64,000 nucleotides of DNA from Brachypodium distachyon (Eukaryota; Streptophyta; Magnoliopsida; Poales; Poaceae), in NCBI RefSeq assembly GCF_000005505.3, contig NC_016132.3, positions 20,946,501 through 21,010,500 on the forward strand. The letters run 5' to 3'. Below, one piece after another: positions 48,135 to 59,892 of the stretch (position 1 is the stretch's first letter; each line of letters starts with the position of its first letter). The position numbers and the translations under genes were made by a program. The notes below the pieces were generated by a model that saw only the letters and a list, made by a program, of their open reading frames with translations, had not been told where the DNA came from and ran no database searches.

Positions 48135-51100
48135 ATGAACGCGATTCGATCGGCTCTCGCGAGGGCGCTCTCCGCCCCGAAGCCCCGGCCACCGCGGACC
48201 CGCCACTGCGCCGCCGTCGGCGACACGCAGCCCGAGAGGGTGGCGGCGGAGATGGTCCGCTACTCCCTCGGAGGCGCCAGGCATCAGAGCTCCCCAGGTC
48301 CCCCCTTCCACCCCTCCCTTTGCCTCGCTTTACTTCCCGTAGTGCCAGTGCGTGGTAGGGCTCGAGGTATTGCTCGCTCGTGTGGGTCTAAAACTGCTGT
48401 TGCTGCTGGTGTTCCAGAGGAGGCGATGCGGATACTGGAGCAGGGGGCCTCGAACCTGCAGGGCGGCGCCGAGGGCAGCGCCGAGGCCGTGGGGACGCTC
48501 ATGCTTGCCATGTCCACGCTGCTCTACCGGAGGTCTGAACCTCTGCATTACGTCTTGATTTTGTAATCTGATGCTTCCGTTTTGAGTAGATTTGGATGCT
48601 CCTCTAGTTTGGTTAATTTTGTATGGCTCGTGTTGCCACGGCATTTAGGAGTGGTGGCGGTATATCACGCACGATATGAATCGGAAAGGAGGGTTTGGGA
48701 AAAATAGGAGTGCGTGCCTTTTGCTCTCCGGTCTGCCTGCTTTCTACATTTTGGGTTGGTTTCTCTGAAATGTTTTTTATTTGCGGGTAGGTTTCTCTGA
48801 AATGTCGTTGTGGCATGAAGATATGGATGATACAGTATGTATAAACTGGCGCATGCCGTACAGAGGTTCTAGAAATATTTGGCTTCAACATGAAAACCAC
48901 CTAACATGATTTTTATCCATGGTGGAAAACTGCTATTGCATTTGGCATAATGAGGCTGCACTTGCAAGAGAAGAACCTTCCACTGCCTTTGCTAATCTGG
49001 CCTTCCCAGTCGAGCAGGCTTGAGTATAAGTATATGCTTGTTTTCTCTGTGCAGTGGAAGACGCCAGGAGGCAATGGAAAAGCTCAAAGCAACCCAGCAA
49101 GTCGCTCCTTCTGCAGCTTTCAGAGGTTCTTTTCTAAGTCCTTGTTTTTGTTGAGAGTAATCTTGTGTATCTGAGAGTGCAAAATGTGGAATGCTGGTTG
49201 TATAAACTTGTAAAGCAAAGAGCTCTCAAGTCTCACAATTTTTTATTAGTAGACAGAAACAAGGGAAGAAGAACTACATATACTCAGGAATGCATCATTG
49301 TTTATCTGATTGTCCTCCACTTGTTTTCTTTCAATAGAAGACATCTTTTGACAACTTGACATGATCAAAGGGATGAGAATTTTTAAATATCTAAGGAAAT
49401 CAATGTGAAAGAAAAGTTTTGAGAGAGGGAGGGAGGAGGGGTACGAATTCTGTAAGTGCTCATGAATGTCATTTCTGATGCAACACCTGTAACTAAATGT
49501 GCAGTCGCAGCATGGGAAGCACTAATGGGGCTACGCATGGAAGCAGGCCAGGTTTGATACCGCATGCATATTTTCATCTCGCATGGCCCTAAATAAAGCG
49601 AGGATAATGGTTATTTTGAACACAGGATATTTCCTCTTTGATGTCCCCAAATGATTCGGTTGATCTGTCAATAAAAGATGAAGATATCAGATGGTCTAAT
49701 CAGGATCATCTGAAATTTCGGGTTGATGCTATCAGAGGACTTGCTGCTCTTTTGAATGGAGATATAGAATCAGGTAGTTTCCTTTTAACGTCCTGCATAT
49801 CTCTGCTACGCAATAGGAAGCGACTTTTATCCATAGTGATTTACAGTTGCCGTTTATCAGCCCAGACGTTCTTTGGTGGGTCCAAGGACTACTGTGCTGG
49901 AGTAGGGCATAACCAAACAGGTAGAACTGTCTGTGAAACATTAGCTTATTTTCCCCTGTGACTAGTGCAGACATAGACCTTATTGTTGTTCATGGCAGAA
50001 AACGCTGTCTTTTCGTATGGTGAATATCTGCACTGTGCTGGGGATTTTCCTTTGGCAACAAAAATGTATGAAAAGGTTCTTGAGGCAGCTAGCACAGAAG
50101 ATATTTCTGGAAATTTGTTAGCAGCTGGAAACATGGTTCCTGAGGAGGTTTCTCTGGGTGCCACTTGCTCATACGGCCAGCTTTTATCTCATTCTGGGTA
50201 ATTGTTCTGAGTCTTCTGTTGTCATTCTTTGGTTGCTCCATTTTTGTTTCTCTTTTCTGAAACACAATTTTTTTGGTTGGTTTTATTATAAAAAGATACT
50301 CCCTCTGATCCTAAATTATTGACTCAAATTTGCCCAAATATGGATGTATCTATTCTTAAAAAGCGTCTAGATACATGTAATATTTGGACAACAATTTAGG
50401 ATCGGAGGGAGTATATTTTTAGAACCAAACCCATTATTTGATTGATGAAATTCAAAGCAGTGGTCTCTTCCCTTTTATGAAGTTCCAATTGCTGGCATTC
50501 ACTTTGTGCTTTTACAGGAAGTTTGGTGAGGCAGAGGACTATCTCACAAGGGCACTACAGAAGGCTGAAGAACAGTTTGGTTTGGCCCGCTAAGCTTGTT
50601 ATACCAGAAAATGAAGCATTGAAGCAATTGACCACTGAGTTAACTATCATGTAACCTTGCTAATTGTAATCCATAATGCATGCAGGTTCAAATCACCCGA
50701 AAGTTGGCATTGTATTGACCTGTGTAGCTAGAATGTACAAACTGAAAGCAAAATCAGAAGGTTCTAGTTCAATAATGGTTCAGGAGGTTGGTAAATCAGT
50801 AACTCTTATTTTAGCTTTATGTGTGTGCCATATATAAAATTTGATGCTCACACTCTGTTGGTCTTAAAATCTCGACGAGCTAACAGTGAGGCATTTCCTG
50901 TTTCTTTCTCAAATCAGTTCCCGTATTTGCTACTCCCTCTGATCCTAAATTCTTGACTCAAATTTGCCCAAATATGGATGTATCTATTCTTACAAAGCGT
51001 CTAGATACATGTAATATTTCGACAACAATTTAGGATCGGAGGGAGTATTTATTTATTACTGCTATGTAGAGTTCGTGAGTAATCTTTTGTCCATGCAAGC

Positions 51101-51870
51101 AACCCATGCTTTGAGCTGTTCGCTTATTTAACCAGCTGTTTGATTGCAGGGGCTGTACAGGAAGGCCCTAGAAGTGCTGAAAGCGCCTGCCATCAATTCG
51201 GAGGGTAAAGCAATAGTCTTATAATTGGTTCTGTTTAATCCCTTGGGCAATATAGTGTTCACAATTTATATTTTGCAGACACTAGAAGGCAGATGGATTG
51301 GAGAGATATCATCTCCCTTGCTAGAGGTTATGCTTCGAACCTTTACTATCTACTTGTTTCTGGAGTATTCTACCAGAAGGCACTTTATATTGCTGAAGGG
51401 TTGAAAAAGTATTATCGTTTTGGTTCCTAGCAAAAATCCATCGATTAGGGAGGCAGGGATTAATGCCTTTCAACCATTTGCTATGTTGGTATGAGCCACG
51501 AATTTGCCAAGTCCTGACAAATCTGATTGTTACTACAATGTAAACAGTAGTCAGAGAGTAATCAGCAGTATTTCTATTTTCTAGCACTTGTTGCCTATTT
51601 GGATGTTGCTTATTTTGAGGCTCTTGCAGCTACTTGTGCTCACATTCTTGCCTCGAGTTAATGCTTTCTTTGTTATTACTTGTCCAATTTACAGGTGAGT
51701 ATGCAGAACTGTTGCTTATTCAGTCAAATAGAAAGGTCGAAGGTGAGCGAATGAAGGAGTGGGCAGAAGATGCTTGGAAGAATCGTAGATTAACATTAGT
51801 TCAAGCGTTGGAGTTTTCAGAACTTTCAAAACCTGCAGTGGTCGATACCCGAATCGGCAGGGTCATATAG
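48135..51870 (+). CDS. TPR-like protein, probably organelle-targeted (11 exons)
   Basis: Exons 48135-48297, 48418-48532, 49055-49125, 49505-49551, 49626-49773, 49999-50197, 50518-50579, 50686-50786, 51150-51204, 51279-51326 and 51695-51870 join in phase to give 394 residues. The N-terminus (MNAIRSALARALSAPKPRPP) is basic, hydroxylated and acid-free, as in mitochondrial presequences. The body has helical repeats of TPR type: EAMRILEQGASNL, GEYLHCAGDFPLATKMYEKV, and GKFGEAEDYLTRALQKAEEQFG followed by NHPKVGIVLTCVARMY. This looks like a conserved plant TPR-superfamily protein that probably acts as an assembly or scaffold factor; I do not know its partner. Introns 6 and 8 carry sister MITEs. The start is the first ATG in the exon. 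Confidence 0.9.
50299..50411. mobile_element. Stowaway MITE in an intron of the TPR gene
   Basis: 113 bp, with CTCCCTCTGATCCTAAATTA against TAGGATCGGAGGGAG and TA at 50297-50298 and 50412-50413. Lies in the intron between 50197 and 50518. Confidence 0.95.
50933..51045. mobile_element. Second copy of the same Stowaway MITE
   Basis: 113 bp, same orientation and length as the copy at 50299-50411 and nearly identical. TA flanks at 50931-50932 and 51046-51047. Lies in the intron between 50786 and 51150. Confidence 0.95.
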
Positions 51871-53102
51871 GACTGGAAATAATCTGAGGAAAGGTACTAT
51901 GCAATAATCTCCATGTAACATTATAGTCTGGCTCTCCATCGATTACCTATGATTTGCATGTGTCTGATCCTTTATGGAAATTGGCCTTGCATATCAAATA
52001 TACATCGATGCTCCATCGTATGTTTAACAATGTAACAATGCATAGAGTCGGACAGGCTAGGATTTTCTCAACTCTTTAACTCTCCTGTTGTTAAAGCTGT
52101 GTTAGATATGTTGCTATGTTTTTTATGATCTTAAATGCTTTGATGTGGATATACACTGGAAACTCCTGTTTAACAGTTTCCACAAAGCTGGGCTGTAAGG
52201 CTTCCACAATGTGGTAAAGCCAAATTTGTCATGTCACTCCAATATAGCACCGGTGTGAAATGGTCATTTTTCCTCTAGAGTGTAGCCAGTGCCAAATTAC
52301 CTCCTTGTGGGACCCACTTGGGAATAAAATATCTCATCTTCTACACACCGCTTTCCCCTTTATCTCCTCCGTCTCTCTCGACCTGTCTCTGCCCCCAAAA
52401 TCCCTACATGGCATGACCTCCACCACCGCCTCCTCAAAAGATAGCAGCAGCAGAGCGCTCCCGCCTCTGGTGGCCGCGTTCGCACCGTTTCTCCTACATG
52501 CGAGGCCTGCTGCACTGTAGCGGGAGAGCTGCAGCGCCGTTGCGTGGCCGCTGTACTCGCCGACGCCGGACGCTCCACCAGCTTCGCGCCGTGAGCATAT
52601 TCACGGGAGGTTATCTTCGCTCCGATGGACTCCGGCGCTCCATGCCATGGCGTCGCGAGAGGTTGGGCAGACGGAAGAGTGGATTGATCGATTTTTTAAT
52701 CTTCTTAGATTTGGCATCGGAGCAAGTACGTGCTCCGGTTCCAAAATATTTGGCTTTGGCATCGGTGTCACAGTGTTGAAAAACGGTGCCAAATGCCAAA
52801 TCTCTATTTGGCACCCCTATTTGGCTTACACCGTGGAAGCCTAAAAGGACTTTTGTCGAGGAAAAACAACTTGTTCGGTGGGATGGGCATTGTGTCCAGG
52901 GCTTTAGGCCCCTTTCTAAATTGCTGAAATTTTGGTGAAACTGAAGTTCATTTAGTTTTTGGTTTCCATTCCGCAAAGGTACCTACGTACAAGCGATGCA
53001 GCTTAAAACAGGCGACATCGGGAACAAACACGTCTACGTTTCCATTCTGCGAAGGTACGCACACAACATGAGTACAAGCTATGCCATCCGATCTCTGAAT
53101 CC
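51871..53102. other. TPR gene 3' region and spacer before COX7A
   Basis: The TPR 3' UTR is followed by a CT- and GC-rich patch (52340-52660) with short frames that I cannot assign. A stretch at 52700-52840 repeats words such as TTTGGCATCGG and TATTTGGC, suggesting an old transposon remnant. Confidence 0.4.
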
Positions 53103-53443
53103 TCATTCTTTCCTCCCAATGCCGTGAGCCATGTTGTAGATCCCACGCCCCTGCGCGTGAACACCAAACGGGAACACGGCATAGCATCAGCACAAGTGCC
53201 CGACCAAAACAGGAAGAAATAAACACACAGTGAAAGTGAAATACTCGAACTTATGCAGATTGCTCAACTTACAACGAGGAACATGCTCGACGCAGCCAGC
53301 GCGAGGGGGATGGCGACGGAGGTGATCACGTCGTAGCGCCCCTTGAGGTACGTCGGCCTGTGGACGCTCTGGAAGTACCTCTGCTTCTCCACGATCTTCT
53401 CCCTCGGACGGAACGGCGGCTCCGGCTCCGACGACAACGCCAT
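53103..53443 (-). CDS. COX7A: Cytochrome c oxidase subunit VIIa-like protein (2 exons)
   Basis: Minus-strand exons 53443-53273 and 53150-53103 give 72 residues: FRPREKIVEKQRYFQS, HRPTYLKGRYDVITSVAIP, a membrane helix (ALAASSMFLV continuing into GRGIYNMAHGIG) and the ending RKE. This matches the small plant COX VIIa-like proteins, single-span subunits of mitochondrial complex IV in the inner membrane. The second exon encodes only 15 residues and is easily missed; without it the first frame reads through its donor into an immediate stop. Donor GTAAGT and acceptor GCGCAG are good and the phase is 0. Confidence 0.93.
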
Positions 53444-53789
53444 GTGACCTCGCTAGCGAAATGCGCAACCAAGAGTTGAGAATACGAGGATGAACGCTGG
53501 TATTTATTTGTCTCTGGTAAGGAGCTGCAGTTAGCAACGCAAGCACATTATAGGCTGGATTGGGCATCTTTAATAGGGTACTCGAGTCTCCCCAGCTAGA
53601 AACTCCCAGAATGCACTGAAAAGCAGACACTCCCGGTCACTTCAGTCCAACCCCACCACCAGTTTCCAGACCGTTCGACCAGATTAGGGCTGAATGTCTC
53701 CAGAATTCCAGATGCGCAGAACGTTCTTCGTTAATAAAGCTCGTCAAAACCAAAACCTAGAAGCTGGAAGCAAATACTGATATGCACCC

Positions 53790-53939
53790 AGAATAAGATG
53801 GCATGAACAAAAAAATTCGTCCTTATCAAGATTGAGCTATGAAACTCATACCAATAAAACAATTTTCTTGTATTGTTAAGATTCAACACCAAATTCAAAC
53901 CAACCAGAACAAGACGGCATGAACAAAAAAATTCGTCCT
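53790..53939 (+). repeat. Short direct repeat, 116 bp apart
   Basis: A 34-bp word (AGAATAAGATGGCATGAACA and onward) at 53790-53823 recurs at 53906-53939 with two changes; flanking GTTAAGATTCA words are also repeated. Confidence 0.8.
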
Positions 53940-54441
53940 ACTCCAAATTGCATGAATTGTTAAGATTCAGATATCAAATTCAAATCAAATATTCATCAAA
54001 TTCAAACCAAAATTTTAAATTTAAACTTTGGCAGGGGCCGCGCGAACGCGTACCCCCTCTACCACAAATTACGACGTCCACTCTCCCACTTGGGGAGATG
54101 GTAGACTAGTGCTCCTCCCAAGTGCAATGGAGGCCACTAATCCAGGCCATGAGTCTTCTTGATCACCCATAGACCCCGTCCAGGTAAGTGAGTTCTACGT
54201 AGCACCAGGTGACCGATATATAGCACCCTGTTTCGTCTCTTGCTATGTTAATGACCGGTGTGGGACTAAACATCCAGGTTTAGATTGCTCGTTCCTGCCG
54301 CGGAGGCACGGACCAACAGCAGGCTTAGGAACGCCTGGTAGTTGGGCCTCTCGGCCCAAACAAGATACGTCCAATTTGACTCGCTGTCGCAATTCTTGTG
54401 CGCAACTCTGCCTAGCAGGCCCATCAGACAACCCTCGCCGA

Positions 54442-54492
54442 GGAAAGCAACGTCAAGTATTCTCAAAAAAGAAAAAGGAAAGCAACGTCAAG
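54442..54492 (+). mobile_element. 19-bp poly(A)-tailed insertion with 16-bp target duplication
   Basis: GGAAAGCAACGTCAAG at 54442-54457 is repeated exactly at 54477-54492. Between them lie 19 bp, TATTCTCAAAAAAGAAAAA, which look like the extreme 3' end of a LINE or SINE. Confidence 0.7.
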
Positions 54493-54677
54493 CAGATCTT
54501 GATGTGTTCCCTATTTTCGAACCCAGCCTAAACTGCAGTTTGTTGGGACGGCAACATCAGTTGTCCCAATACAATAACACTATCCAACTCGCCTATGGCA
54601 GCTATCCAATCAAAAGACAAATCGGACTGCTGGGTCGACATATGATCTGGCATGAACCTCCTCCTCTCAGAAACCTA

Positions 54678-54729
54678 AACAAAAGCAACTATTTTTTTTT
54701 TTTTGGCGAAAGGAACAAAAGCAACTATT
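54678..54729 (-). mobile_element. 20-bp poly(T) insertion with 16-bp target duplication
   Basis: AACAAAAGCAACTATT at 54678-54693 recurs exactly at 54714-54729. The 20 bp between are a T run plus GGCGAAAGG; on the minus strand that is CCTTTCGCC followed by poly(A), a typical LINE 3' end. Confidence 0.7.
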
Positions 54730-55614
54730 ACTATCTGGTATGAACTGTTGTCTGATCAGCATCTCCAATATTCCTCAATATCGATCACACGCATAAACAA
54801 AACCAACACGCACTCTGTGCTAAGTTTAATCCGGTCAAACAATGCAATCATGCACAAAGTTCATCAGCCACACACGAGCCGCGGCGATCTTTCTCTTGTT
54901 AATCATGTTTCGCTACAGAACTACTCAACGACTCGACAAGTGTATCGGAAAAGTCAGCACCTGAATCGATAAGACTCTTCTGGGCTTCTGGCCCCGGCAG
55001 AAGAGTCGGCTAGGGTGACGCGAGATCAAGATGTGGCCGCACGGATTTCCGACGGATTACGCTACCGGAGACTTCGATTAAAGACCTCCCCCGGATAAGC
55101 CAATCAATGAACTGACGAATTTTTCTTTCTCATTTCTTTTGCATGCAGCAGGTAAGTTGTTTGCTTTCCAAGGGTTGAACCGAGGGGATTAAAAGATTGT
55201 GCTTGCAGGACGTCGCTGTCCACTTGGAAAACTCGCCTTCTAAGACTGACCATCCCTTGCGTTCAAGTCTCCCAGCTCCCTCCCCTTGCTGGAATTCCAT
55301 TTGCACGAGCTAAGCTAGCTACCTTAAATTCCCGTGTAGCATGTATACGTGAGTCTCTGACACGACACGCTTTGGTTCAGAGTTAAGCTCAAGCTGTCAG
55401 GGGAACAATAATCTTGGCATAATCTTGGTCTCTATCCACTTCGAGGCCTGGTCCATTTGCCTCCCTTTTTAAGCTCTCGTGCAGGCCCCCTTTCTTTGCC
55501 ATCGTCCAGAAAAGAGAGACAAAGCTCTGTCTCTCAGGTGTCCTAACAATAACAACTCCTCTCTTTGTACTCTTCAGCTCTCTCAAGCGAAAGCTCTAGC
55601 TCCTGCAGGCGATC

Positions 55615-55875
55615 ATGGAGGGCCTCATTCCGTTCATCTACAGGGCCGTGGCGCAGTACAGGAAGGAAGGGCAGGTCTCTTTCGGGGACCTCTTCTTCGA
55701 CGACCCGTCGTCCTCGCCGACGACGTCATCCTACTTCCGTCTCCCCGGGGATTCCGGCAGGCACCAGCTGTTCTCGCAGACGTCGTCGACCGACTCCGGC
55801 GCGGTCGGAGCGTCGCGGCGGTCGCCGGCGCATCGCCGGCGCCCCCTGGAGCATGGATCGATCGTGACGAACTGA
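55615..55875 (+). CDS. Small conserved plant protein, N-terminal MEGLIPFIYRA motif
   Basis: An 86-residue intronless frame beginning MEGLIPFIYRAVAQYRKEG, then a DLFFDDPSSS linker and SSYFRLPGDSGRHQLF, then a serine- and arginine-rich C-terminus. The start resembles a family of short plant proteins of unknown function that share MEGLIPF-Y-A at the N-terminus and an RLPGDSGR-type motif. No signal peptide or membrane helix. A long CT-rich leader precedes it and a 3' UTR of several hundred bases probably follows. Function unknown. Confidence 0.82.
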   Translation: MEGLIPFIYRAVAQYRKEGQVSFGDLFFDDPSSSPTTSSYFRLPGDSGRHQLFSQTSSTDSGAVGASRRSPAHRRRPLEHGSIVTN

Positions 55876-56258
55876 TGATGGGAAGTGCGGAAGGGCAAGA
55901 AAAGGAAGCAAAAGCAAATGAAGACTTGCTTGGGGTACGTCGTCGTCGTAGTGTACTTGCAGATGCTGAGCAACTGCAAATTAATGTTGGCCTAGCCGAT
56001 ATAAGTCGCAAACTTGCAGTTTATGCGTGCATGTGTGTTCTTTCTATTTTTCTTTCGGCTTGTAATGATCCGTGGTGTCAACTGTAAATATGGGATGTAT
56101 GCATGAACGCGGGCCCTCCGAAGGAGGCTTGTGTGAAAGAAATGTATGGTGTGTATGTACGAAAGTTGTACGCACACAGTTAGTCCAAAACTCAGTTGCG
56201 TAACAAAAGAAAAACTTATTTGGCATGAAACGTGGTTTTTCACTGTTTACTACTACTA
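55876..56258. other. 3' UTR and flank of the small conserved gene
   Basis: AT-rich with TGTAATG/TGTAAAT words compatible with plant polyadenylation. No gene seen. Confidence 0.5.
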
Positions 56259-56338
56259 CTTCCTCCGTTCCAAAATAAGTGACATGGATTTTTATAAAAT
56301 CAATACAATCCATGTCACTTATTTTGGTACGTAGGGAG
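56259..56338. mobile_element. Stowaway MITE, CACTA target
   Basis: CTTCCTCCGTTCC, then an exact 18-bp hairpin, AAATAAGTGACATGGATT against AATCCATGTCACTTATTT, and a decayed right end GGTACGTAGGGAG. The CACTA element begins three bases later. Confidence 0.75.
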
Positions 56339-56340
56339 CA

Positions 56341-59300
56341 CACTACTACAAAACGGTCTATATGCAACAGCACATCAGTAACGGGTCCAGCGCGACTGTT
56401 ACTGATGAACAACATTAGTGTCAGTCGCGGCCGCGACCGTTACTGATGAACAGAGCGGGGTCTGCCCGTCCCTGCCCAGCCATACATCAGTGGCGGTCGA
56501 GCGAGGAGACCGCCACTGATGAACCATCATACCTCGCGAGAGACATCAGTGGCGGTCGGTTAAGAGGCGACCGCCACTGATGAACCATGCATCAATAACG
56601 GTCGCCTAGAAGCGACCGTTACTGATAATAGGGGGTACATCAGTAACGGTCACTCAAGTCCCGACCGCCACTGATGATTGTCGCGTTTTAAGTACGGGGG
56701 GCAGAGCCGCAGCTGGTCGCCCTGCGCGTCGTAACAGACCAGCTGCGGCCCTTCTTCCCCAGCGACGGCGAAACGCTGCCCGAAGGCACCATGGCCGCCC
56801 GCGAGCCCCCCAGGTAGCGCCTCCTCCCTCTCCCTTCCTCCTCCCTCCCTCTCCATGGCCGGCGGGCGGCCATGGCTGGCGAGCTTCATTTTTGGAGCTC
56901 AGGCGGCCGGCGAGCTCCAATCTTCGAGCCCAAAGCTTCCCTCTCTCTTGCGAGCTCTCTATCCCTCCCGATCTATCTCGCTGGTCTCCAATTTCACTCC
57001 GAATTTCCCCAATTTCAAATTTTTGAGCTCCGGTCGCCGGCCAAATGCGGCCTCCTCGTCGTCGTCTGGAGCTTCCCTCCCGATCTTTCTCGCCGGCCTC
57101 CAATTTCTCTCCGAATGTCTCTAATTTCAAATTTTTAGTTAGCCCCGTTTAATTAACACCTTAATCCTCTTGTCAATGATTAGGCTAACTATTTTTCTTT
57201 GTTTGTTTTCTTCTGTATTGTGTTGTAGATCGAAGGACCATTCTTGGATGTACGCCAAGGAAAGAATCAATGCTCGATGGATAACTGAATGGACGGTCTT
57301 TTTTGGAGTCGCGAAAGGTGATATGGAACGAAAAGGACTTGTGATGATGCGTTGTCCATGTCGCAAATTTGGAAACACATGCATAATGAAGCCTGAAGAT
57401 GTTCAGATGCACGTGCGGGCATCGGGTTTTGTGGAAGGTCATTCTCACTGGACTTGTCACGGGGAGGATGCGGTTGATGTCAATAGCGGTAGCGAAGATG
57501 ATGATGTCCTGCGGTATGATCTGGCGAATGATTCCGAGGAAGAAACAAGGGTCGATGAGGAGGCTAATGTGGAAGTTGAAGGAGCTCCACGTGGCAGAAT
57601 TGCCGAAATGCTAGATGACCCGTACCTACGAGACCAGTTGGAGGACCCCGAAGATGAGGCAGAGTCTGCTCAGTTCAAAAAATTGTTGGAGGACGCAAAC
57701 ACATCCTTGTATGATGGAGCTGGCGAAGAAAACAACGTGCTCGAAATGACGCTTGAACTTTTGAGGCTGAAGACAGCATCATGCTAGTCAGACAAGGGCT
57801 TCACGGACTTGTTGAGTTACCTTACTTCGGTTTTTCCACAACCAAACAAGTTGCCCAAGAGCACATACGAGGCGAAGAAGATTACATGCCCGATTGGATT
57901 AGATTGCGTGAAACATCATTCATGTCCAAACGACTGCATGGTATACATTGGAGAGTACAAGAACCATGAGAGCTGCCACATATGCGGTGCATCGACATAC
58001 AAGAAGAAAAACGCCAGATGTGACGAAAACGGTGGGGAAGAAGTGATGAAGGGGCAGGCCGGCAAAGACTGTCTGGTATCTTACGACATGTGGCCGAGTT
58101 GAGCGTTGGATGCAGAACGTTAAGGATGCGAGGTATCTCGTCTATCATGATCTGGCGCAGGCTGCATTCAATCCTGACGGGCACTACCGTGTGGAGGAAG
58201 CTGGGGTCCTAAGACACCCTGCCGATGGGACTCAGTGGAGGAACTTCGACACGGGATTTTCAGATTTCAAGGCAGAGCCCAGAAACCTGAGGCTCGGTCT
58301 CAGCACTGACGGGATAAATCCTTTCAAAAACATGAACAACAAGCACAACACATTGGCAGTGATCTTGTTTGTCTACAACCTTCCTCCATGGTTAATCATG
58401 AAGAGAAAGTACATCCACATGTGCATGCTCATACAGTGTCCAAAGCAGCCGCGAGCTGACCTAAATGTGTATCTGCAGCTAGTGAAGGATGAGCTGAAGC
58501 AGCTTTGAAACCTTGGCAGAGTGGTTTGGGACGCAAACAGGAGGGAGTACTTCACGATGAGAGCAGCGCTTCTGACCTGCCTGCATGACTACCCCGCGAA
58601 TGGAAATACTTCATGCCAGGTGACACATGGCTACAACGCCTGTACAAAGTGTGAGAAAAACACGACATCGGAGAAGTTGCCCGCTTCATCCAAAATTGTT
58701 TACATGGGCCATCGAAAGTGGTTGGATGCTAAAGACCCTTGGAGGGATGATAAGGAAAGGTTCAATGGGAAGACGGAGCATGGGACAACGCTGAAGGAAA
58801 AGTCTGGTATGCAAATCCTCAAAATTATGAACGATGTTGAGGTTGTCCCCGGAAAGATTGCTGCGAAAAAATATAAGGAACCTGAAGGCGTCGTGTGTAA
58901 AAGGAGGTCCGTATTCTGAGACCTGGAGTACTGGGCACATTTAGAATGCCGCCATAGCATAAATGTCATGCACGTGGAGAAAAATGTATGTGAAAGCGTA
59001 TTGGGGTTGCTGATGAACATTCCAGAGAAGACGAAAGATGGACCCAATGCACGGAAGGACCTGAAACTCATGTCTATCAGAAAAGAGTTGTGGGGCAAAG
59101 ATCAAGTGTCGACAGCCGATAAGAATGGTTTCGTGACGGTGACCACGCGGTGTTGTCTTGCATGTTACAACCTGTTCAAAGACGAGTTGCATAGGATGTG
59201 CCAGTGCATGCAGGGCATTAAAGTCCCATCGAACTACTCGTCGAGCATCAAACATCTAGTTAACATGAAGAGTCACAAACTATCTGGCATAAAGTCTCAC

Positions 59301-59889
59301 GACAATCATGTCATACTCACTCAGTTACTTCCAGTCGCAATCAGAGGTATCATGGAGCCGCACGTAAGGGAAACAATCATGAAGCTTTCTGACTTCTTTG
59401 ACAGCATCTCGCAGAGTTCGCCCATGTCATCAACAATGAGGCCATCAAGTCTAGTGGGGATTTCTACGAACGCGTGGAACAAGTGGTGATTAGGGTTCAC
59501 CCACAACAATAGCTTCAAACTTGAAATGAGATACATTTGTATTCTTTATATGCTTTTATGAAATTTTGACACTTTGTAATCAATGTCGTGAAGTGTGATA
59601 CATTTGTATTTTTTATATTCTCTAAATGATGCGCCTTTATATACATTTGTATGCTTTAAATGATGTGGCTGTGTATTTTTCTGTGCTATGCTGTATATAT
59701 TTTTCTGTGTATTTCTTGTATATTTTTTGTAGTTTTAATTATTTTTTTAATTACCGAAAATGTATCAGTGTTGGTTGCTCGATGTTACTGATGATACCCA
59801 TCATCAGTAACACGAAGTTAGCAACGGTCGCCCCGACCGTTACTGATGTTGTTTTTCGACCGTTACTGATAAGCCTTTCTGTAGTAGTG
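56341..59889 (+). mobile_element. CACTA (En/Spm) transposon, complete ends
   Basis: 3549 bp starting CACTACTACAAAACGG and ending CTTTCTGTAGTAGTG (inverted). The triplet GCA occurs at 56338-56340 and 59890-59892, the 3-bp target duplication of this class. Subterminal repeats of the type ATCAGTAACGGTCG and GACCGCCACTGATGA fill about 56372-56690 and 59765-59880 in both orientations. A GC-rich leader with a possible first exon (CACCATGGCCGCC context, near 56788) precedes the transposase remnant. Confidence 0.95.
57225..59489 (+). pseudogene. TNP2-type CACTA transposase, degenerate
   Basis: 57225-57787 encodes the transposase-associated domain (KDHSWMYAKERINARW, then MRCPCRKFGNTC) and an acidic linker. 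After TAG at 57785-57787 the same frame continues (LLSYLTSVFPQPNKLPKSTY) to TGA at 58100-58102. The transposase_21 core then continues in another frame from 58110 (LGLSTDGINPFKNMNNKH, LPPWLIMKRKYIHMCMLI, MHVEKNVCESVLGLL), with stops at 58506-58508 and 58917-58919, to 59489. At least three stops and one frameshift; the C-terminal part is missing or unrecognisable. The element cannot encode its own transposase but could be mobilised in trans. Confidence 0.88.
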
Positions 59890-59892
59890 GCA

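Larger units (their letters stand above)
53444..55614. other. Intergenic region with repeats and micro-insertions
   Basis: Begins with the COX7A leader and promoter. It holds a 116-bp-period repeat and two tiny poly(A) insertions with long target duplications (listed separately). From about 55300 to 55614 it is the CT-rich leader and promoter of the next gene. No other coding region is supported. Confidence 0.5.
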
